A DNA stretch of 64,000 nt from Xanthomonas arboricola pv. populi (GCF_002939945.1 NZ_MDEB01000002.1:284975-348974); one strand, 5' to 3'. Counted from the first letter of the stretch, positions 8,923 through 18,040 are shown. A program made the numbers and translations. The notes: a model not told the origin generated them from the sequence alone.

Positions 8923-11910
8923 TCACCAGTTCAGGCCGAAGGCCAGACGGAAGGTACGCATCGGCGACGCCAGCACACCGGTCGGGGTGCCGTAAGCCGT
9001 GTTCAAGTCTCCGAGTGTCCCGGTCTCGCCGTTAAAGTTGGCGTAGTTCACCCAATTGAACACGTTGAGGATATCCGCACGCACGTTGAATTTGACACCG
9101 CCGCCGGTATCCCATTCTTTGTTGGCGGCGATGCTGAACTCTTTGTAGCCCAGCGTGCCGTCCGGCTTGAACTGGACGATGTAGCACTGGTCGTTGCCGG
9201 CCAGGCAATTCTGTCCGTAACGCGCAGTCTGGCTGGCCAGCGACAGCTTGCCGGACAGTTTGATCTCGTACGGCAGCTCGTAGATGCCGGTGACCACCAG
9301 GCGGTTCTTGGCGATGCCGCCGGCCTCGCGCCAGCCGTAGTCTTCGATGCGTTCGCGATCCAGTGCGTAGTGCTCGCCGAACTGGCGGTTTTCCTTGGCG
9401 TCGGAATAGGTGTAGGCCACGGTCAGGCCCCAGCCGGATTCCTCGTCGAAGGGCTTTTCGACCTGCAGGGCGAGCTGGTTGTTGCGGGTTTCCACGCCGT
9501 TGGTGCCCAGCACGATGGCGCTGTAGCCGTCCGGACCGTCGGTCGGCGAGCCGGAAGTGGTGCCCGGCTGGAAGAAGGAACCATCCGGCAAACGGTTGCC
9601 GCGCACGAACGCGAAGCCGTCATGGCTTTCGATGCGGCTCAGGGTCACGTCGGTGAACCAGTCCTGGCCCCACAGCGGCACCATGTTGCGCATGCCGATG
9701 CTGAATTGGTCCGAGTACGGGGTCTTGATGTTGTTGTCGATCAGGTAGACCTCGCGACCGCCGCCGCCACTGCTGGTCGCCGCCAGTGCGTCGAGACCTT
9801 CCTGGGTGCTGTAGGCCGGATTCCATGCCACGCACGGGTCGCCCAGGCAGGCCTGGCTATTCTGGTTGTTGGGGTTGGTGAAGTAATAGCTGTAGGACTT
9901 GAACGAATTATTGAGCTGCTCGAGCGCCAGGTAATCGAAGATGTTGCGGTCGTACGCGCGGCCGGCACCGCCGTAGATCACGTGGGCCTGATCGCCGAAC
10001 AGGTCATAGGAGGCGCCCAGACGCGGTTGCCAGGCATTTTTGAACGCCTTGCGGTTGTTGCCGGTGCTGATGAAGTTGTTGATGTCGTAGTTGGCGTTGC
10101 GCAGGTTGGTCCAGTTCTGCAAGGCACCGGCGACGTCGGACGGGGTGACGAAGTCCAGGAACGCCGGGGTTTCTTCGTAGTCGTAGCGCACGCCCACGTT
10201 CAGGGTCCAGTGCTCGTTGACCTCCCAGTCGTCCTGCAGATAGATGCCGTACTGCTTGTTCTTGGACACCACCGAACCGCCGCCTTCGACCAGCGGCGCA
10301 CCGAAGCGCACCCGGTACGGCGTTTCGAGATCGCCGAGGATGTTGTAGTAGTACTGCGGGTTGGCCGGGTTGAACTGGGTGGAATCCAGATCGATGCTCT
10401 TGAACTTCACACCCATCTTGACGGTGTGCGCGCCGTGCCATTCCAGGCTGTTCAAGGTCAGATCGTCCTGGAAGGTCCAGCCCTTCTGCCCCTTGCGCTG
10501 GAAGCTGCTGCCGGCGCCGGCGGACAGCACTTCGTCCTCGATGCCGCGCACTGGCGCATAACTCAGCACATAACCGGTGCCGTTGTTGATCGGCGCCTGG
10601 TTCCAGAACGCGCTCTCGTAGCTGAGGTTGGCCTCGTTGAGGAAGTTGGCGCCGCTGTACTGCCAACGCAGGTTGGCGCGCTTTTCTTCCTGGCCGTTGA
10701 TGCTGCCGTGCTCCAGGGTCGAGGTGCCGCCGACGTCGTTGAGCTCGTCTTCCTTGCGGTACTTGCCGCTCAGCTCGAACAGGCTGTTGTCGCCGATGGT
10801 CCAGTCGATCTTGGCGAAGTACAGGTCTTCCTTGAATGGCGTGCTGTAGGTGGCGACCAGCGGCTGCAACTGCGTGGGCAGCTGATCGACACGGTCCGAA
10901 TAGATCGAACCGGGGATTACCACGTTCGGGGTGGTGTATTCCTTGGCTTCATAGGCAACGAAGAAATGCGCCTTGTCCTTGAGGATCGGGCCGCTGAAGG
11001 TCGCGCCGTACTGAGTTTCCTCGAAGTCGTCACGCACGCCGGCGCGCTTTTCCAGCGGGCTCTCTTCACGCCAGCTGTCGTTACTGGTGTCCCAGAAGAA
11101 GCTGCCGTGGAAATCGTTGGTACCGGACTTGGACGAGGCCACGATGGCCGCGCCGCTGACCTGGTCGAACTCGGCCTTGTAGTTGGAGGTGATGACCTTG
11201 TACTCGCCGATCGCCGACTGCGGGAACGGATTGCCGCGGCTGGAATCCTGGCCGCTGACGCCACCGGTGAGCACGTAGTTCTTCTGGCTGACGCCGTCGA
11301 TATAGACGTTGGTGCCTTCGGCCGAGGTGGCGCCCGAACGGACCTTGGTGGTGCCGTTGGCATCGCGGGTGAACTGCACGTTCGGCACGGTGTCGGCCAG
11401 TTCCAGGAAGTTGCGCGTGGCACGCGGCAGGTTCTGGATCTGCACGTTGGAGATATAGGTGGCGTTCTCGGAGGTACGGGTTTCCACCAGTACCGGCGGC
11501 GCCTTGACCTGCACCGCGTCCAGCGTGGTGGCGTTACCACCGGCGGCCGTGGCCGGTTCGCCGCCGACGCCCAGATTCAGGGTCGCGGTCTGGCCGACCT
11601 GCACGGTGACGTTCTGCGAGGTGGTCTGGCCGTTGGCGGTGACGTCCAGGCGGTACGAACCCGGCGGCAGGCCACCGAGCGAGTAGCCGCCGTTGCTGAC
11701 CTGTACGGTGCGGGTCAGGCCGGTGGCAAGGTTGGTCGCGGTGACCTGGGCCTGGCTGGCAGGTGCCGAATCAACCGTGACCTGGCCGCGGATGGTCGCG
11801 GCAGCACTCTGCGCGAAGGCCGGTGCGGCACCCAGCAGCAGGCAACTGGCCAGGGCGCAGCTGAGCAGCTTGCGCGCCGGACTGGCGGAATGGGTGTAGT
11901 AGTGGCGCAT
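8923..11910 (-). CDS. Oar-like TonB-dependent outer-membrane receptor
   Basis: A 995-residue outer-membrane transporter. The signal peptide is cleaved near residue 33 (AFA/QS). Then come a carboxypeptidase-regulatory-like beta domain (about 38-115), a TonB-box-like TLDAVQV (about 129-135), a plug with NLPRATRNFLELADTVPNV and VYIDGVSQ, and a long beta-barrel ending in the outer-membrane signature FRLAFGLNW. This is the Oar-type layout common in Xanthomonas carbohydrate loci. It follows the regulator by 120 bases and precedes the GH144-type gene by 101 bases, so it is probably the outer-membrane importer for the same glycan. Confidence 0.95.
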   Translation of the reverse strand: MRHYYTHSASPARKLLSCALASCLLLGAAPAFAQSAAATIRGQVTVDSAPASQAQVTATNLATGLTRTVQVSNGGYSLGGLPPGSYRLDVTANGQTTSQNVTVQVGQTATLNLGVGGEPATAAGGNATTLDAVQVKAPPVLVETRTSENATYISNVQIQNLPRATRNFLELADTVPNVQFTRDANGTTKVRSGATSAEGTNVYIDGVSQKNYVLTGGVSGQDSSRGNPFPQSAIGEYKVITSNYKAEFDQVSGAAIVASSKSGTNDFHGSFFWDTSNDSWREESPLEKRAGVRDDFEETQYGATFSGPILKDKAHFFVAYEAKEYTTPNVVIPGSIYSDRVDQLPTQLQPLVATYSTPFKEDLYFAKIDWTIGDNSLFELSGKYRKEDELNDVGGTSTLEHGSINGQEEKRANLRWQYSGANFLNEANLSYESAFWNQAPINNGTGYVLSYAPVRGIEDEVLSAGAGSSFQRKGQKGWTFQDDLTLNSLEWHGAHTVKMGVKFKSIDLDSTQFNPANPQYYYNILGDLETPYRVRFGAPLVEGGGSVVSKNKQYGIYLQDDWEVNEHWTLNVGVRYDYEETPAFLDFVTPSDVAGALQNWTNLRNANYDINNFISTGNNRKAFKNAWQPRLGASYDLFGDQAHVIYGGAGRAYDRNIFDYLALEQLNNSFKSYSYYFTNPNNQNSQACLGDPCVAWNPAYSTQEGLDALAATSSGGGGREVYLIDNNIKTPYSDQFSIGMRNMVPLWGQDWFTDVTLSRIESHDGFAFVRGNRLPDGSFFQPGTTSGSPTDGPDGYSAIVLGTNGVETRNNQLALQVEKPFDEESGWGLTVAYTYSDAKENRQFGEHYALDRERIEDYGWREAGGIAKNRLVVTGIYELPYEIKLSGKLSLASQTARYGQNCLAGNDQCYIVQFKPDGTLGYKEFSIAANKEWDTGGGVKFNVRADILNVFNWVNYANFNGETGTLGDLNTAYGTPTGVLASPMRTFRLAFGLNW

Positions 11911-12030
11911 TGGTCCCTCCAGGGATCGGTACAGATTGTTGTTGTGGCGTTGCGACTTGCAGGAACGACCGCTGCGGGGGGCAGCGGGAGCGGACAGAAC
12001 GTCCGCGAAAAGAGTCAGGGGCTGGAAACG

Positions 12031-13053
12031 TCAGGGGCCGGGCTCGCCAGCGCCGCAGGAGGCACGGATCACCAGCTCGGGCGTGAGCAGTTGGCGGATG
12101 CCGTCGTCGTGGCCGGGCTGGTCCACCAGCCGCATCAGCCGGGTCATCGCCTGTTCGCCCAGGCGCGCAATGCTGACCCGCATCGTGGTCAGCGCCGGAT
12201 GGACGAAACGGGCCAGCGGAATATCGTCGAAACCGGCCAGTGCCACATCGCCGGGCACCGAGACATCGGCCTGGGCAAAGGCGTACAGGCAGCCCAACGC
12301 AGTCATGTCGTTGGCGGCGAACACCGCGTCGGGCAACGCACCGTCTGCCAGCATCGCCTGCCCGGCGCGGTGGCCGGAGGCCTCGTCGAAATCGCCGGGG
12401 AATTCGATGCCCTGCGCCGAGTCGCCGTGTGCGGCGATCGCATCGCGGAAGCCGCGCAGGCGTTCGCGCGCATCGAAATTCAGCGCCGGCCCGCCGATGA
12501 AGGCGATGCGCCGATGTCCGGCCAACAACAGATGTTCGGTCATCGCCATTGCGCCGGCATGGTCGTCGATGCTCAGCACAGGATAGGCGTCGCCGGGAAC
12601 ATGCGCGTTGATCAATACCGTGGGCAGCGCCTGCGGCAGGTTGTCGGTGAGGAACCCGGGCTGCTCGGCATACGGCGACAGCACCAGCAGACCATCCACC
12701 CGCCCGCGCATGGACTGCAATGCCCTGCCCTGCGCCTCCGGGTCGCCGTGGTAACTGGACACCAGCAGATGCTGGCCAGCGGCACGCGCCGCACCATCGA
12801 TTCCACGGATCAGCTCGGAAAAGAATTCGCCATACAGATCGGGCAGCACCACGCCCAGGGTCTGAGTGCGTCGGCTGCTGAGGCTGCGGGCTGCCGCATG
12901 CGGGCTGTAGCGCAGCCGCGCGGCCACGTCTTGCACCAGCTGGCGCACCGGTCCGGCGACGTTGTCATGCCCATTGAGCGCACGCGACACCGTTGCGACG
13001 GAGACCTGTGCTTCCCGAGCGACATCTTTGATGGTGACCGCACCCTTGGCCAT
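12031..13053 (-). CDS. LacI-family transcriptional regulator
   Basis: A 340-residue DNA-binding regulator. The N-terminal helix-turn-helix (about residues 5-25) contains VSVATVSRALNG, followed by the hinge region and a periplasmic-binding-protein-like effector domain (GVVLPDLYGEFFSELIRGID, RRIAFIGGPALN, DVALAGFDDIPLARFVHPAL). ATG 13053 is preferred over an upstream ATG at 13083 because the family begins just before the helix-turn-helix. Two palindromic sites of LacI type lie 44-103 bases upstream, consistent with autoregulation and control of the downstream locus. The effector is probably a product of the glycan imported by the neighbouring genes. Confidence 0.95.
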   Translation of the reverse strand: MAKGAVTIKDVAREAQVSVATVSRALNGHDNVAGPVRQLVQDVAARLRYSPHAAARSLSSRRTQTLGVVLPDLYGEFFSELIRGIDGAARAAGQHLLVSSYHGDPEAQGRALQSMRGRVDGLLVLSPYAEQPGFLTDNLPQALPTVLINAHVPGDAYPVLSIDDHAGAMAMTEHLLLAGHRRIAFIGGPALNFDARERLRGFRDAIAAHGDSAQGIEFPGDFDEASGHRAGQAMLADGALPDAVFAANDMTALGCLYAFAQADVSVPGDVALAGFDDIPLARFVHPALTTMRVSIARLGEQAMTRLMRLVDQPGHDDGIRQLLTPELVIRASCGAGEPGP

Positions 13054-13096
13054 TCGTGTCGCCCTCCGCGACCGAGTCTCCAAAACTGGCGCGGAC

Positions 13097-13110
13097 TGTA
13101 AGCGTTTTCA
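13097..13110. promoter_or_regulatory. LacI-type operator, proximal to regulator gene
   Basis: TGTAAGCGTTTTCA fits TGnAAnCGnTTnCA, the same pattern as 8836-8849. It lies 43 bases before the regulator's start codon and forms an inverted pair with 13143-13156, centre to centre 46 bases apart. That spacing suits a looping tetramer or two dimers on one promoter. Confidence 0.75.
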
Positions 13111-13142
13111 TACAGAGACGTAAACCCCTGTCTTCACGGCTG

Positions 13143-13156
13143 TGAAAACGCTTACA
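13143..13156. promoter_or_regulatory. LacI-type operator, distal to regulator gene
   Basis: TGAAAACGCTTACA is the reverse complement of the proximal site (TGTAAGCGTTTTCA) with no mismatch over 14 bases. The two copies are arranged as an inverted repeat around the probable promoter of the regulator. Confidence 0.75.
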
Positions 13157-13289
13157 GATCAAGCATCTGCACGTGATGAATGCGTGAAGGAGCGTGTTGC
13201 GTCGCAACAAATACCACTCCATGTGTCCACGAGTGAACGTCGACGGCGATCACGGTTGGGAGGCGCTGCGGCAGGGAACGGTCGACCCC

Positions 13290-13355
13290 GTAGACGCGCA
13301 CCCGGGCGCGACGGGCTGTACCGATAGAGCCCGTCGCGCCCAGGTGCGCTCCTAC
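13290..13355. repeat. REP-type palindrome with GTAG heads
   Basis: Two 22-base arms (13296-13317 and 13328-13349) pair with one mismatch around a 10-base loop. Each outer end carries GTAG (13290-13293, and in complement at 13352-13355). GTAG-headed REPs are typical of Xanthomonadaceae. The element fills the gap between the regulator promoter and the BolA-like gene, and may also act as a transcription barrier. Confidence 0.8.
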
Positions 13356-13377
13356 GACGGCGGCTTGATTGATCTGG

Positions 13378-13647
13378 TTACCCCGCCTCACCCGGCGCCA
13401 TCGCCTCGATCGACAGCGCGTGGATATCGGTCTGCATCATCTCGCCGACCGCGGCATAGACCGCGCGGTGACGCGCCAGCGGCGACTTGCCGGCGAAGGC
13501 GGCACTGACCACGCGCACATTGAAATGCCCACGCCCGTCGCGCGCGCCGGCATGCCCGGCGTGGCGATGGCTGTCGTCCACCACCGCCAGCTCGATCGGC
13601 GCCAGGGCCGACTGCAGCGCGGCGCGGATCCGCTCGACCCGGCTCAT
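13378..13647 (-). CDS. BolA-family protein
   Basis: An 89-residue BolA-type protein: [11 protein letters not shown] at the N-terminus, then [36 protein letters not shown] and a C-terminal [11 protein letters not shown]. The family works with monothiol glutaredoxins in iron-sulfur handling and has a helix-turn-helix-like fold. ATG 13647 overlaps the stop of the upstream YciI-like gene (ATGA), so the two are co-translated. Confidence 0.93.
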   Translation of the reverse strand: MSRVERIRAALQSALAPIELAVVDDSHRHAGHAGARDGRGHFNVRVVSAAFAGKSPLARHRAVYAAVGEMMQTDIHALSIEAMAPGEAG

Positions 13648-13943
13648 GGCAACACCCGGCGGAACGCACGGACCTCGGTGCGCACGTACACGCCCGCCTC
13701 GACGTACGGATCGGCATCGGCCCAAGCGCGCGCATCGTCCAGCGCGTCGAATTCGGCGATGACCACGCTGCCGCTGAAACCGGCCGGGCCGGGATCTTCG
13801 GCATCGATCGCCGGGCATGGGCCCGCCACCAGCAGGCGACCTGCCGCAGCCAGCGCCTGCAAACGGGCCAGATGCGCCGGTCGCGCCTGCTGCCGCGCCG
13901 CCAGTGCGTCGGCGCGGTCATACCCTTCGATTACGTACCACAT
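13644..13943 (-). CDS. YciI-family protein
   Basis: A 99-residue protein of the YciI/YCII dimeric alpha-beta barrel family: [41 protein letters not shown] and a C-terminal [17 protein letters not shown]. Family members are small and mostly uncharacterised; a His-Asp pair in the fold has been proposed as catalytic. The stop overlaps the BolA start. A YciI-BolA pair suggests a shared but unknown role. Confidence 0.9.
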   Translation of the reverse strand: MWYVIEGYDRADALAARQQARPAHLARLQALAAAGRLLVAGPCPAIDAEDPGPAGFSGSVVIAEFDALDDARAWADADPYVEAGVYVRTEVRAFRRVLP

Positions 13944-14294
13944 AGGCCACCTCGCCAAATGACGTGAAGAACAGCCTGGGGATTCTAGCCGCCTTGGCGC
14001 TGGACACCGCCCCCGCGCACGCATTACCCTTGACACTACTGCACGCGCAATCGGACGCAGCGGCCCGTCGGCCCAGGCCCCACGCCTCCTCGACGACCGA
14101 TTCGCTGCCCACCGCCGACCAGCGTAGACGACCTCCTCGCTGTCCCGTCGCCGCATGCCACGCGGCGCACGTTGTATGTGGATTTGTAGGATCGTGCCGG
14201 CACGGGCACGACATTGATCGCAATAACTCAAGGCAAAGCCCTGCAGGCGCGGCCCAGACCGCGGCCGGCGACCGTAACACCCGATGTCGACCTG
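13944..14294. other. Intergenic region between divergent yciI-like gene and scpA
   Basis: About 350 bases carrying the divergent promoters of the yciI-bolA pair and scpA. A TTGACA hexamer is present near 14029, but I see no convincing -10 at the right distance. Open frames on both strands have arginine-rich, shadow-like compositions and are not called as genes. Confidence 0.5.
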
Positions 14295-15200
14295 ATGAAT
14301 TCCGAACTCGCGCACGACGCGAATCCGCCAGCCACGAGCGCGCCGCCACAGCAGCAGGAAATGCCGCTGGCGGTGGTGCATGGGCAACCGGTGCTGCAGA
14401 TCCCGCAGGATCTGTATATTCCGCCGGACGCGCTGGAAGTCATCCTGGATGCCTTCGAAGGTCCGCTTGACCTGCTGCTGTATCTGATCCGCCGGCAGAA
14501 TCTGGACATTCTGGATATCCCCGTCGCCGAGATCACCCGGCAGTACGTGGACTACATCAACGTGATGCAGGAGCTGCGCTTCGAACTGGCGGCCGAATAT
14601 CTGGTGATGGCCGCGATTCTGGCCGAGATCAAATCACGCATGCTGTTACCGCGCCCACCCAGCCAGGAAGGCGAAGAAAACGATCCGCGCGCCGAGCTGG
14701 TACGCCGGCTGCAGGAATACGAACGCTTCAAGCAGGCCGCCGAGGATCTGGACACCCTGCCGCGCATGGGCCGCGACAGCGCGCCGGTGCAGGCGCATCT
14801 GCCCGAGCGCGCCGCGGTCAAGCTGCCGCCGCCGGTGGAATTGAAAGAAATGCTGATGGCGCTGTACGACGTGCTCAAGCGCGCCGAACTGTTCACCGGC
14901 CATGCGATCAAGCGCGAGGCGCTGAGTGTGCGCCAGCGTATGGGCGATGTGCTGAGCCGTCTGGACGATGGCAGGTTCTATCGCTTCGAATCGCTGTTCA
15001 CGGCCGAAGAAGGAAAGCTCGGCGTGCTGGTCACCTTCCTGGCGCTGCTCGAACTGGCCAAGGAGCAATTGTTGGACATCGTGCAGGAGGCGCCGCTGGC
15101 GCCGATCTACGTGAAGTCGCTGGCCTTGGGCAACACCAATGCGCCGCTGCAATTCTCCAGCGAATTCGACGACAGCGATGCCGCCAACGAACCTATCTGA
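14295..15200 (+). CDS. scpA: Segregation and condensation protein A
   Basis: A 301-residue kleisin subunit of the Smc-ScpAB condensin. The kleisin N-terminal region is clear: [36 protein letters not shown], and [22 protein letters not shown]. The C-terminal winged-helix part includes [17 protein letters not shown] and [14 protein letters not shown]. The start at ATG 14295 is chosen over an in-frame TTG at 14214, but neither has a strong ribosome site, and the first 50 residues are poorly conserved in type. scpB follows 13 bases after the stop, as in most bacteria. Confidence 0.93.
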   Translation: MNSELAHDANPPATSAPPQQQEMPLAVVHGQPVLQIPQDLYIPPDALEVILDAFEGPLDLLLYLIRRQNLDILDIPVAEITRQYVDYINVMQELRFELAAEYLVMAAILAEIKSRMLLPRPPSQEGEENDPRAELVRRLQEYERFKQAAEDLDTLPRMGRDSAPVQAHLPERAAVKLPPPVELKEMLMALYDVLKRAELFTGHAIKREALSVRQRMGDVLSRLDDGRFYRFESLFTAEEGKLGVLVTFLALLELAKEQLLDIVQEAPLAPIYVKSLALGNTNAPLQFSSEFDDSDAANEPI

Positions 15201-15213
15201 AGCCGATCACCGA

Positions 15214-16428
15214 ATGGATCAAGCGTTGATCACCCGCATTATCGAAGCCGCCCTGCTGGCGAGCAGCCAGCCGCTGACGCTGGCGCAGTTGCAGGGGCTG
15301 TTTCCCGAAGAAGAGCCGGCGCCGCCCGGCAGCATCGAGCGCGCGCTGGAACTGCTGCGCGAGGGCTGCGCCGAGCGCGGCGTGGAGCTGGTCGAGGTGG
15401 CCTCGGGCTTCCGCTTCCAGGTCAAGGCCGATGTGCATGGCTGGGTCGCCCGGCTGTGGACCGAGCGCCGCACCAAGTACACCCGCGCCACGCTGGAAAC
15501 CCTGGCGCTGATCGCCTACCGCCAGCCGATCACCCGTGGCGAGATCGAACAGGTGCGCGGCGTGGCGGTCAGCAGCAACATCATCCAGGCGCTGGAAGAA
15601 CGCGAGTGGATCCGCGTGGTGGGCCACCGCGACGTGCCTGGCAAGCCGGCGCTGTTCGGCACCACCAAGGGCTTTCTGGATTACTTCGGGCTCAAGCGAT
15701 TGGACGAGCTGCCGCCATTGTCAGAGTTGAAGGACATCGCCGAGCTGGAACCGCAGCTGCCGCTGGACCGCGACGGGCAACTGGATGGCGCGGTCCCGGC
15801 GTCGGCAGCAATGGATGCGGAGCACGCTGAAGCAGGTCCGGATACAGATGCGGAGATGGCGGATGCGGACGGCACCGGCGCCGATGCAGCGACTGCTGCT
15901 GCGGCTGGCGTGGATTCGGAGGCGGATGTTGGCGCTGACGCGGATGCCGACCAGAGCGACGATGCGCCGGAACAGCGCGATGCGGATGTACTGCCAGCGC
16001 CGGACAGCATCACCGATGCAACCAGCGACACCGATGACGCAATGCACGTCGATGCCGATGCCGATGCCGATGCCGAGATGGATGTGGATGTCGATGTCGA
16101 TGTCGACAATCAGACCGCCAGTACCGGGACTGCATTCGACGAAGAAAACGAACACCACGCCGACGCGGTCGACGACCACGCCAGCGCCGATGAGTTGAGT
16201 AACGAAACACCGCAACACCCCGAGCATGCCTCGGCGCAGGACCCGAAACCGTTGGACCCAGATGACGCCCGTGAGGGCGACCCCGACACCGCGCCGGGAA
16301 CGCGCGCGGATGCAGTGAACGAAGACGAAGACAACGCCGTCGCGACGACGACCGTGGCTGTTGACGAAGCCGATTCCGACCCAGAGGCCGACCCGCAACG
16401 CGTCGGCCGGAGCCAGACACATGAGTGA
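15214..16428 (+). CDS. scpB: Segregation and condensation protein B with long acidic tail
   Basis: Residues 1-185 are a normal ScpB, with two winged helices and conserved TLETLALIAYRQPITRGEIE, VRGVAVSSNIIQAL, GKPALFGTTKGFLDYFGL. It works as a dimer with ScpA and Smc in chromosome segregation. Residues from about 190 to 404 are an added, highly acidic Ala/Asp/Glu tail with DADADADA and DVDVDVDVD runs, about doubling the usual family length. The tail is encoded partly by tandem GATGCC/GATGTC hexamers (16051-16104). The 3' end overlaps rluB by 8 bases, so the tail is genuinely in frame up to the next gene. Confidence 0.93.
   Translation: MDQALITRIIEAALLASSQPLTLAQLQGLFPEEEPAPPGSIERALELLREGCAERGVELVEVASGFRFQVKADVHGWVARLWTERRTKYTRATLETLALIAYRQPITRGEIEQVRGVAVSSNIIQALEEREWIRVVGHRDVPGKPALFGTTKGFLDYFGLKRLDELPPLSELKDIAELEPQLPLDRDGQLDGAVPASAAMDAEHAEAGPDTDAEMADADGTGADAATAAAAGVDSEADVGADADADQSDDAPEQRDADVLPAPDSITDATSDTDDAMHVDADADADAEMDVDVDVDVDNQTASTGTAFDEENEHHADAVDDHASADELSNETPQHPEHASAQDPKPLDPDDAREGDPDTAPGTRADAVNEDEDNAVATTTVAVDEADSDPEADPQRVGRSQTHE
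16051..16104 (+). repeat. Tandem hexamer tract inside scpB
   Basis: Four exact GATGCC units (16051-16074) are followed by GAGATG, GATGTG and three GATGTC units to 16104. Changes in unit number would lengthen or shorten the Asp-rich tail of ScpB without breaking the frame. Confidence 0.8.
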
Positions 16429-18040
16429 CACCCCCCGCAAGCTGTCGTTGAACAAGCTTTCCCTCAAGCGCGACAGCGCGCCCGAAGCGCCCAAGCTGGA
16501 AGAGCGCCTGCACAAGGTGCTGGCCCAGGCCGGCCTGGGGTCGCGCCGCGCGCTGGAACAGCGCATTGCCGATGGCCTGATCAAGGTCAATGGCGCCGTC
16601 GCGCAGACCGGCATGTCGGTGCGCAGCGGCGACAAGATCGAGCTGGATGGCCGCAGTTTCGTGGCCAGCGCGCTGACCGAGCCGGCGCGCGTGCTGATCT
16701 ACAACAAGCCCGAAGGCGAAGTGACCACGCGCGAAGATCCCGAAGGCCGCCCGACCGTGTTCGAGTCGCTGCCGGCATTGAAAGGCTCGCGCTGGATCGC
16801 CATCGGCCGCCTGGACATCAACACCACCGGCCTGCTGCTGCTGACCACCGACGGTGAGTTGGCCAACGCGATGATGCACCCCTCCTACGAGGTCGAGCGC
16901 GAATACGTGGTGCGCGTGCGTGCGCCGGAAGGCGAAGACAAGGTCTCCGATGCCATCATCGAGCGCCTGTCGCGTGGCGTGCTGCTGGAAGACGGCGGCG
17001 CCAAGTTCGACGAGATCGAACGCATCGGCGGCACCGACTCGCACGACTGGTTCCGCGTGGTGGTCAGGGAAGGCCGCAACCGCGAAGTGCGTCGCCTGTG
17101 GGAGTCGCAGGGCTGCCAAGTCAGTCGCCTCAAGCGCAGCCGCTACGGCAAGATCTCGCTGCCGCGCGAACTGCTGCGCGGGCAGTCGATCGAAGTGGCG
17201 CAGGATAAGGTCGATGACTTGCGCGCCGAACTGAAGCTGGAAGAAGGCGCGCCGTCGGCGTTGACCCTGCAGCCGGTGATCGGCCAGCGCCGCGCCGCCA
17301 AGTCCACCGTGCACGTCTCGCGCGATGGCCGCAGCAATGCCTACGTCAATGGCCAGACCTCCGGCGCCGACGAAGGCCGCGAACTGCGTCGCTTCGACAA
17401 CCTGCGCGAAGATCGCGGCGGCCGTGGCCGCGGCAAGCCGGGCGGTTTCCGCGGCGGCCTCACCGTCAGCGGCGAAGCGGCGGCCAAACAGTCGCAGCAG
17501 CGCCCGTTCAAGCAGCGCGCTCCGGGCAAGGGCGACCGCGCCCTGCCGGACGGCAACCCGGCAGCGTTCCGCAGCTGGTACGTGCCCGATGGCGTGAGTA
17601 CTGGCCCGAGCGGTCACCGCAATGCCGGCCCAAGCGGCCCCGGCACCGGTCAGGCGCGCCCGTATGCGAAGAAGGGTCCGGGTGGCGCGCGCCCAGGCGC
17701 AGGCGGCCCGGGCAATGCACGTCCCGGCGCAGGCGGCCAGGGGCGTGGCGGCGCCGGCGGCGGCCAAGGCCAAGGCCAGGGTCAGCGCAAGCACCCGTAC
17801 GGTCATCCGGGCAACGCACCGAGCTTTCCGTCCGATCACGCCAACCCGGGCTTCAGCCCGTACGGCGCGGCACGTCCGGCAGCCGGCCGCCCGAGCGGCG
17901 CACGGGCAGGCGGCCCCGGTGGCAACCGTGGCCCGGGCGGCAATCGCGGTCCGGGCGGCGCGCCGCGTGGACCGGGTGGTCGCCCGCCGGGCGGCGGCAA
18001 TCGTCGTCCGCCAGGCGGCGGCGGTAATCGCGGGCGCTGA
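16421..18040 (+). CDS. rluB: 23S rRNA pseudouridine(2605) synthase RluB with basic Gly/Arg tail
   Basis: A 539-residue protein. An N-terminal S4 RNA-binding domain (about 26-75, LEERLHKVLAQAGLGSRRAL) is followed by an RsuA-type pseudouridine synthase domain with the catalytic GRLDINTTGLL (Asp132) and EGRNREVRRLWESQG. It modifies helix 89-region uridine of 23S rRNA. From about residue 285 to the end there is a Gly/Arg/Pro/Gln-rich basic tail of about 250 residues, far longer than the tail of typical RluB. ATG 16421 lies inside the end of scpB (8-base overlap). A strong hairpin terminator follows. Confidence 0.92.
   Translation: MSDTPRKLSLNKLSLKRDSAPEAPKLEERLHKVLAQAGLGSRRALEQRIADGLIKVNGAVAQTGMSVRSGDKIELDGRSFVASALTEPARVLIYNKPEGEVTTREDPEGRPTVFESLPALKGSRWIAIGRLDINTTGLLLLTTDGELANAMMHPSYEVEREYVVRVRAPEGEDKVSDAIIERLSRGVLLEDGGAKFDEIERIGGTDSHDWFRVVVREGRNREVRRLWESQGCQVSRLKRSRYGKISLPRELLRGQSIEVAQDKVDDLRAELKLEEGAPSALTLQPVIGQRRAAKSTVHVSRDGRSNAYVNGQTSGADEGRELRRFDNLREDRGGRGRGKPGGFRGGLTVSGEAAAKQSQQRPFKQRAPGKGDRALPDGNPAAFRSWYVPDGVSTGPSGHRNAGPSGPGTGQARPYAKKGPGGARPGAGGPGNARPGAGGQGRGGAGGGQGQGQGQRKHPYGHPGNAPSFPSDHANPGFSPYGAARPAAGRPSGARAGGPGGNRGPGGNRGPGGAPRGPGGRPPGGGNRRPPGGGGNRGR

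Noticed and set aside
8710-13101. Very long open frame on the plus strand (1463 codons), and similar ones at 1139-3931 and 5909-8782
   Set aside because: They lie antisense to well-supported genes; the sequence is His/Arg/Gln-rich with no family motifs, as expected of third-position GC bias.
13964-14470. Plus-strand frame starting [14 protein letters not shown], which looks like a signal peptide
   Set aside because: After the first 25 residues it becomes Arg/Ala-rich and overlaps scpA out of frame.
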